18,771 bases of DNA from CAYUXF01 sp964448755 (GTDB taxonomy: Bacteria; Margulisbacteria; Termititenacia; Termititenacales; CAYUXF01): contig CAYUXF010000028.1 of the NCBI GenBank assembly GCA_964448755.1, positions 1 through 18,771 on the forward strand. Reading direction: 5' to 3'. Position numbers and translations under genes: made by a program. The notes below the pieces were generated by a model, which was given only the letters and a program-made list of their open reading frames with translations, was not told the DNA's origin and searched no databases. This document shows, one piece after another, positions 14,781 through 18,771 of this stretch. Every line of letters begins with the position of its first letter. The first letter of the stretch is position 1.

Positions 14781-15338
14781 ATGGCCAAAAAAATAAAAAT
14801 CAAGCTTCCTTTAACAGATGATGATATAAAAAAGCTGCGGGCAGGTGATATTGTGCTGCTTTCCGGTCAAATTTATACTGCCAGAGATGCCGCGCATAAA
14901 AGGCTTTTTTCATTGCTGATAAATAAAGAACCGTTGCCGGTAAATTTAAAAGCCGAAACTATTTATTATGTAGGTCCTACCCCTGGTAATAAAGATTTAC
15001 CGGTCGGCTCTGCCGGCCCAACTACCAGTGATAGAATGGACGGGTTTACACCGGCGCTTTTAGACTATGGTTTAAAAGGGATCATTGGCAAAGGGCCGCG
15101 TTCGGCCGAGGTTAAAGAGTCGCTTCAAAAAAACAAAGCGATTTATTTTGCTGCCGTTGGTGGGGCTGGGGCCTTGCTGGCAAAAAAAATAAAGGCAGCA
15201 GAAATTGTTGCTTATGAAGACCTGGGAACAGAGGCGATTAGGCGTTTAACAATTGAGGGTTTTCCTGTTATAGTTGTGAATGATATTTATGGCAACGATG
15301 TCTATCTGCAAAGAGATCAAGAAATAGACAATAAATAA
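14781..15338 (+). CDS. Fe-S fumarate hydratase (class I) / tartrate dehydratase beta subunit
   Basis: 185 residues, the usual size of the separate C-terminal (beta) subunit of two-part class I hydro-lyases, which interconvert fumarate and malate or dehydrate tartrate. Family signatures: LLSGQIYTARDAAHKRL at 26-42, YYVGPTPG at 62-69, GPTTSDRMD at 79-87 (substrate contacts), KGIIGKG at 99-105, YEDLGTEAIRRL at 145-156 and FPVIVVND at 161-168. The [4Fe-4S] ligands are in the alpha subunit; this chain has no cysteine. No alpha-subunit gene is next to it, although the two normally sit together. AGGA at 14764-14767 is 13 nt from the ATG, a long spacing. Fumarase and tartrate dehydratase cannot be separated by eye. 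Followed after 19 nt by the PfkB-type kinase. Confidence 0.9.
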   Translation: MAKKIKIKLPLTDDDIKKLRAGDIVLLSGQIYTARDAAHKRLFSLLINKEPLPVNLKAETIYYVGPTPGNKDLPVGSAGPTTSDRMDGFTPALLDYGLKGIIGKGPRSAEVKESLQKNKAIYFAAVGGAGALLAKKIKAAEIVAYEDLGTEAIRRLTIEGFPVIVVNDIYGNDVYLQRDQEIDNK

Positions 15339-15357
15339 AAAGGAGATCACCTATTAT

Positions 15358-16305
15358 ATGATAACAACAATTACACTCAATCCGGCCATAGATAAAATAT
15401 ATTTAGTTGATGATTTTCGTACTCACAAACTGCATCGCTTACATGATAAAGAAACAACAATAACTCAACCGGGCGGCAAAGGTGTCAATATTGCGATAAC
15501 TTTAAAAAGACTGGGTATCGATAATGTTATTGCCATGGGTTTCGCCGGCGGTCATGCCGGACGGATGCTGACCGAAGAGATCCGCAAAGAGGGGGTAACT
15601 ACTAATTTTATTCATGTGGAGCCGGAAACCAGGACAGATGTTTCCATTATAGATAATTTTAAAAATACATTGACAGAAATTAATGAATCTGGCCGCGAAG
15701 TGGAAGCGGAAGATCTGGAAATGTTCATAGATAATTATAAAAAAGTATTGAACAGGACTAAATATGTGGTGATCGCTGGCTCTATGCCGCCGGGTGTGCC
15801 GCGGGATTTTTACGGCAAGTTAGTTGCGTTGGCTAAAGAGTATGGTTGTAAGCCGATAGTTCATGCCGCACCTGATCTAACTGAGATTGCTATTAAAGAA
15901 GGTCCTTATTTAATTAATCCGGATATGCGCAGTAATCATACGCTTTTTGGTAAACAGATCGATGGCGTGGAGCAGTTTATTGAAGAAGGCCGCCGGATCA
16001 TTGGCCAATCTAAAGATATTGAGATAGTTATTTTTTCACACAGAATAGAGAATGTTGTGGCGGTAACACGCAAAAATGCTTATGTATTGAGGCCTAAAAA
16101 TCTAAAAATAGTTAATATGTTAGGTTATGGTGATGCCGGTGTTGCCGGTTTTATTTATGCGCTTTATACCGGAATGTCTGAGGCGGAAGCCTTGCGTTTT
16201 GGCTGGGCAACGGCGCTGACGAACGTAGAAAGTATCGATAAACAAACTGGTGATATAGAACAAGTCAAAAAAAATCTAGACCGTTTAGAATTAGAGGTGT
16301 TCTAA
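15358..16305 (+). CDS. Divergent PfkB-family sugar kinase (1-phosphofructokinase-like)
   Basis: 315 residues. The N-terminal half follows 1-phosphofructokinase/tagatose-6-phosphate kinase closely: ITTITLNPAIDKIY at 2-15, QPGGKGVNIAITLKRLG at 37-53, GFAGGHAGRML at 61-71, GSMPPGVP at 141-148. The catalytic Asp259 remains in LGYGDAGVAGF where 'GAGDs.vAGF' is expected. The ATP side has drifted: the common 'D.SG' is replaced around HAAPDLTEIA (169-178), 'KPN..EL..l.G' by NPDMRSNHTLFG (187-198), and 'SLG..G' by SHRIENVVAV (227-236). It is therefore probably a PfkB kinase with a changed nucleotide or substrate preference, or a non-catalytic sensor; I would not call it FruK. AGGAGATCACC at 15341-15351 is a good ribosome site; the CBS gene begins 1 nt after the stop. 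Confidence 0.8.
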   Translation: MITTITLNPAIDKIYLVDDFRTHKLHRLHDKETTITQPGGKGVNIAITLKRLGIDNVIAMGFAGGHAGRMLTEEIRKEGVTTNFIHVEPETRTDVSIIDNFKNTLTEINESGREVEAEDLEMFIDNYKKVLNRTKYVVIAGSMPPGVPRDFYGKLVALAKEYGCKPIVHAAPDLTEIAIKEGPYLINPDMRSNHTLFGKQIDGVEQFIEEGRRIIGQSKDIEIVIFSHRIENVVAVTRKNAYVLRPKNLKIVNMLGYGDAGVAGFIYALYTGMSEAEALRFGWATALTNVESIDKQTGDIEQVKKNLDRLELEVF

Positions 16306-16306
16306 A

Positions 16307-16750
16307 ATGAAAGTAAAAAAAATTCTTTTTAATGATATTACTTCTATTTCTGCCGATACAACTATTCGGCGTTTGATCCGTATGATGATCCTTAACAGGA
16401 CCAGTTGTCTGCCGGTAGTTGATGAGCAAAATAAATATTTGGGCGGTATCTGTGATTCTGTCATTATCGATGCCAGTATCCCAGATTATATGAAGGCGCT
16501 TAATAATACATCTTTTTTGCCGGACATTAATAAAATTACCGATAACATGAAAAATATTCTGGAGCGTCCGGTCCGGGATTTTATGGTCAAAGAGTATCCA
16601 ACTATTAAACCGGAAGATTCTATTAGCTACGCAGCCGACCTTATGGATAAATCTGGCCGGACCGTTCTGCATGTTATTGATGATGAAGGAAATTTTATAG
16701 GATATGTTAATAAGTTTGATCTGCTCTCCATGGCGATCAGCGGGGATTAA
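16307..16750 (+). CDS. Two-CBS-domain protein
   Basis: 147 residues made almost only of a CBS pair (Bateman module). First repeat ~8-60: ITSISADTTIRRLIRMM, then LPVVDEQNKYLGGICDS. Second ~88-143: VRDFMVKEYPTIKPEDSI, then LHVIDDEGNFIGYVNKFDLL. The spacer between them is long (~61-87) and may include an inserted helix. CBS pairs bind adenine nucleotides or related ligands and regulate enzymes and transporters. No catalytic domain is attached, so it would act on a partner. It is 1 nt behind the kinase gene, with GAGGTG at 16294-16299 inside that gene, and 52 nt ahead of a transporter: the kinase and the transporters are the likely partners (inference). Confidence 0.9.
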   Translation: MKVKKILFNDITSISADTTIRRLIRMMILNRTSCLPVVDEQNKYLGGICDSVIIDASIPDYMKALNNTSFLPDINKITDNMKNILERPVRDFMVKEYPTIKPEDSISYAADLMDKSGRTVLHVIDDEGNFIGYVNKFDLLSMAISGD

Positions 16751-16802
16751 AATAAAGTAAAAACGGGCGAATTTCGGCCATTTGGAATAACGGGGTTAAA
16801 TA

Positions 16803-17873
16803 ATGAGTGCGGCTTTTATTGCTATTGGTATATTTGTTATTACGTATATCTTCATTGTGTTTGAAAGAATACCCGCAGCTGTTTTGACAATGATTGGCGC
16901 CTTTTTCTTACTCTTATTGGGCGTGCTGAATCAAGAAAAGGCGATCCATTTTATTGATTTTAATACACTNNNNNNNNNNNNNNNNNNNNNNNNNNNNNNN
17001 NNNNNNNNNNNNNNNNNNNNNNNNNNNNNNNNNNNNNNNNNNNNNNNNNNNNNNNNNNNNNNNNNNNNNATGATCGGCGGTGCGACGGAACTCGGATTTA
17101 TGGATTTTCTTTCGGTCAACATGCCGGTTGTTATTATTATTGCTATATTTGTCTTGTGGTGCTTAAAGAAGATCTATGCGAAATCTTTGATCCCCGCTTT
17201 TGATGCCAAAGACAGGCTGACCGCTTTTGATGAAAACAGAACAATTACCGATGTTAAATTTTTAATTAAATCGTTAATAGTTTTTGTCTTAATATTAATT
17301 GGTTTTGTTATGCATAGTTTTGTCGGGTTGGAACTGGCTACTATTGCTTTAGGTGGCGGCTTTGCCATGCTCCTGCTCTCTGGTCTTGATCCGGAAGAGA
17401 TTTTGCGCGAAGTTGAGTGGCCGACTATTTTTTTCTTTATTGGATTATTTGTTTTAATTGGCGGGCTGGAAGAAACTTATGTTATTTTGGCTTTATCGCA
17501 AAAAATGCTGTCGTTTACCGGCGGTGTGCTTTCTAAAATGACCATGTTCATTCTTTGGCTTTCGGCTATGTCCACAACAATAGTTAATAGTATTCCCTAT
17601 ACCGCAACAATGATTTCTATTATTAAATCAATTGGTAAAGTTAGCCCTTTTGGTATTACGCCTCTTTGGTGGGCACTTTCGCTGGGTGCTTGTTTGGGCG
17701 GCAACGGCACAATTATTGGTGCGGCAGCCAATATTATTGTGGTTGGGTTTTCACGCCGCAGTAATCACCATATTAAATTCTTAGATTTTTTTAAGATTGG
17801 TTTTCCTTTAATGTTAGGCACTATTGTCATCAGTTCTTTTTATTTATATTTACGATTTTTTTTATTTAAGTAG
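16803..17873 (+). CDS. ArsB/NhaD-type (IT superfamily) membrane transporter, interrupted by an assembly gap
   Basis: Polytopic inner-membrane protein. It reads MSAAFIAIGIFVITYIFIVF to FIDFNT (residue 55), then the N run, then MIGGATELGFMDF to the C-terminus. Visible hydrophobic helices before and after a cytosolic-looking linker (FDAKDRLTAFDENRTITD) match the two-fold layout of the ArsB/NhaD/P-protein group, which carries out arsenite, Na+/H+ or anion transport. The second-half signature GACLGGNGTIIGAAANIIVV is the counterpart of the first-half NIGGTATLIGDPPN motif, which in this copy falls in the gap. It aligns without indels to the following paralog. By that alignment the true protein is about 425 residues. 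GGGG at 16792-16795 is the only ribosome-site candidate. Substrate unknown. Confidence 0.88.
   Translation: MSAAFIAIGIFVITYIFIVFERIPAAVLTMIGAFFLLLLGVLNQEKAIHFIDFNTXXXXXXXXXXXXXXXXXXXXXXXXXXXXXXXXXXMIGGATELGFMDFLSVNMPVVIIIAIFVLWCLKKIYAKSLIPAFDAKDRLTAFDENRTITDVKFLIKSLIVFVLILIGFVMHSFVGLELATIALGGGFAMLLLSGLDPEEILREVEWPTIFFFIGLFVLIGGLEETYVILALSQKMLSFTGGVLSKMTMFILWLSAMSTTIVNSIPYTATMISIIKSIGKVSPFGITPLWWALSLGACLGGNGTIIGAAANIIVVGFSRRSNHHIKFLDFFKIGFPLMLGTIVISSFYLYLRFFLFK
16970..17069. other. Assembly gap (run of 100 N)
   Basis: Exactly 100 N, a usual placeholder for a gap of unknown size. Reading frame is kept across it (bases CT before, ATG after), but the downstream paralog has 104 residues where this copy shows only the edges, so the true gap should be about 307 nt. 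Confidence 0.95.
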
Positions 17874-17881
17874 TAAAAATT

Positions 17882-18771
17882 ATGTATCCTAAAATATTTG
17901 CCATTGGTGTTTTTCTGATCTCTTACGCCCTAATTGTTTCGGAGAAAATATCTTCGGCAATAATTGTTTCTTTAGGCGCTTTTTTGCTGGTAATTTTTAG
18001 GATCTTAAGCCAACAGCAGGCAGTTAGCTTTATAGATTTTAATACTATCGGGTTATTGATCGGCATGATGATAACCGTGGCGGTCTTTAGAAAAAGTGGG
18101 GCGTTTGAATACCTGGCCATTAAAGCGGCTAAATCGACCGGCGGCGATCCCTGGAAAATATTACTGTTCCTCTCTTTAATTACCGCGATATTTTCAGCTT
18201 TTTTAGATAATGTCACAACGGTCTTAATTATTGTGCCAATAACATTTGCTATTACCGACTCTTTAAAGATCAATCCAATTCCATTACTGATAGCGGAAAT
18301 ACTTTTTGCTAATATTGGCGGTACCGCTACACTAATAGGTGATCCGCCAAATATTTTAATTGGCGGCGCTACCGGTCTGGGGTTTATGGATTTTATTTAT
18401 AATAATACGCCAATTATTATTATTGTCGGGATATTTAATTTAATTTATTTAAAGTTTATTTACAGAAAAGATTTAATCAAGCCAGAAGGGGCCCAAAATG
18501 TCCTAGATTCTTTTGATGAAACCAAGGCTATTACCGATAAAAAATATTTAATTAAAACCGCCATGATCTTTTTTTTGATCATTATTGGTTTTATGACACA
18601 TAATCTTCATAAAATAGATCTGGCCTCTTTGTCATTGGGTGGCGGTTTTCTCTTGCTGCTGGTTTCCGGCATGAACCCGGAAGAGGTTTTAAATGAAGTG
18701 GAATGGCCGACGTTGTTCTTTTTCTCCGGTCTTTTTATTTTGGTTGGTGCTCTGGAGCATACCCATGTTAT
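17882..18771 (+). CDS. Second ArsB/NhaD-type membrane transporter, tandem paralog (3' truncated by window end)
   Basis: Open from ATG 17882 to the last base, 296 complete codons, no stop in the window. It starts MYPKIFAIGVFLISYALIVS and keeps the complete first-half family motifs: FSAFLDNVTTVLIIVPITF, IAEILFANIGGTATLIGDPP then NILIGGATGLGFMDF. These are the hallmark of the ArsB/NhaD/P-protein transporters, in which the conserved Asp-Asn and Gly-rich loops lie near the substrate path. Its 55-residue N-terminus and the 138 residues from (L/M)IGGAT to (T/Y)(H/Y)V align to the previous gene with no gaps, so the pair arose by tandem duplication. It begins 8 nt after the previous stop with no good Shine-Dalgarno, suggesting coupled translation, perhaps for a two-chain transporter. 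Confidence 0.9.
   Translation, partial: MYPKIFAIGVFLISYALIVSEKISSAIIVSLGAFLLVIFRILSQQQAVSFIDFNTIGLLIGMMITVAVFRKSGAFEYLAIKAAKSTGGDPWKILLFLSLITAIFSAFLDNVTTVLIIVPITFAITDSLKINPIPLLIAEILFANIGGTATLIGDPPNILIGGATGLGFMDFIYNNTPIIIIVGIFNLIYLKFIYRKDLIKPEGAQNVLDSFDETKAITDKKYLIKTAMIFFLIIIGFMTHNLHKIDLASLSLGGGFLLLLVSGMNPEEVLNEVEWPTLFFFSGLFILVGALEHTHV

Noticed and set aside
15358..16305. Naming the kinase fruK with a fructose PTS operon
   Set aside because: No PTS gene is nearby and several kinase motifs are altered, so a specific 1-phosphofructokinase call is not supported.
16970..17069. Frameshift or pseudogene at the N run
   Set aside because: Frame is kept and both sides align to the intact paralog; the interruption is an assembly gap.
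17923..18273. 116-residue ORF on the - strand at the right end
   Set aside because: Antisense to the second transporter, which is open to the window end with clear family motifs.

Overview
The window looks like a metagenomic scaffold (it carries a 100-base N run) from an uncultured diderm bacterium, moderately AT-rich by eye. An outer membrane is implied by two PorV/PorQ-type beta-barrel proteins and several signal peptides. S-layer homology (SLH) repeats in the same cluster point to a lineage that ties its outer membrane to the cell wall with SLH domains, as Negativicutes, Cyanobacteria and some candidate phyla related to Cyanobacteria do. A candidate phylum such as Margulisbacteria/WOR-1 would fit, but this is a low-confidence guess from gene content.

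Region 1 (1-7712, + strand) is a tight cluster of exported or cell-surface proteins. In order these are a partial FlgD/T9SS-CTD-like protein, a PorV-like barrel, an SLH + Ig-like protein, a second short protein with a CTD-like end, and a 1015-residue protein that joins a PorV-like barrel, degenerate SLH-like repeats and Ig-like domains in one chain. The order reads as two versions of one module (CTD protein, barrel, SLH-Ig), with barrel and SLH-Ig fused in the second version. A strong symmetrical terminator (7734-7763) separates this cluster from the convergent genes that follow.

Region 2 (7782-14315, - strand) is a fatty-acid and phospholipid synthesis operon, transcribed in the order rpmF, plsX, fabH, fabD, fabG, acpP, fabK-like, fabF. 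It starts from a perfect sigma70-type promoter (TTGACA-17-TATAAT, 14373-14401). acpP has its own good promoter (TTGGCA-17-TATAAT), a near-ideal Shine-Dalgarno and two tandem hairpins behind it, so it can probably be expressed as a separate abundant message inside the operon. Together the genes supply malonyl-ACP loading (FabD), condensation (FabH, FabF), ketoreduction (FabG), a probable enoyl reduction (FabK-like), the carrier itself (AcpP) and the first step from acyl-ACP towards phospholipid (PlsX). No dehydratase (fabZ) or acetyl-CoA carboxylase gene is in the window.

Region 3 (14510-18771, + strand) holds a 65-residue unknown ORF and then a close-packed set: an Fe-S fumarase-type beta subunit without its alpha subunit, a divergent PfkB-family kinase, a two-CBS-domain protein, and two tandem ArsB/NhaD-type membrane transporters. 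The first transporter is interrupted by the N run and the second runs off the window end. This looks like a metabolite or ion transport unit with a nucleotide-sensing CBS protein; its substrate cannot be read from sequence.

No stretch over 300 bases lacks a gene. The longest non-coding stretch is the divergent intergenic region 14316-14509. I saw no tRNA, rRNA, CRISPR array or insertion sequence.
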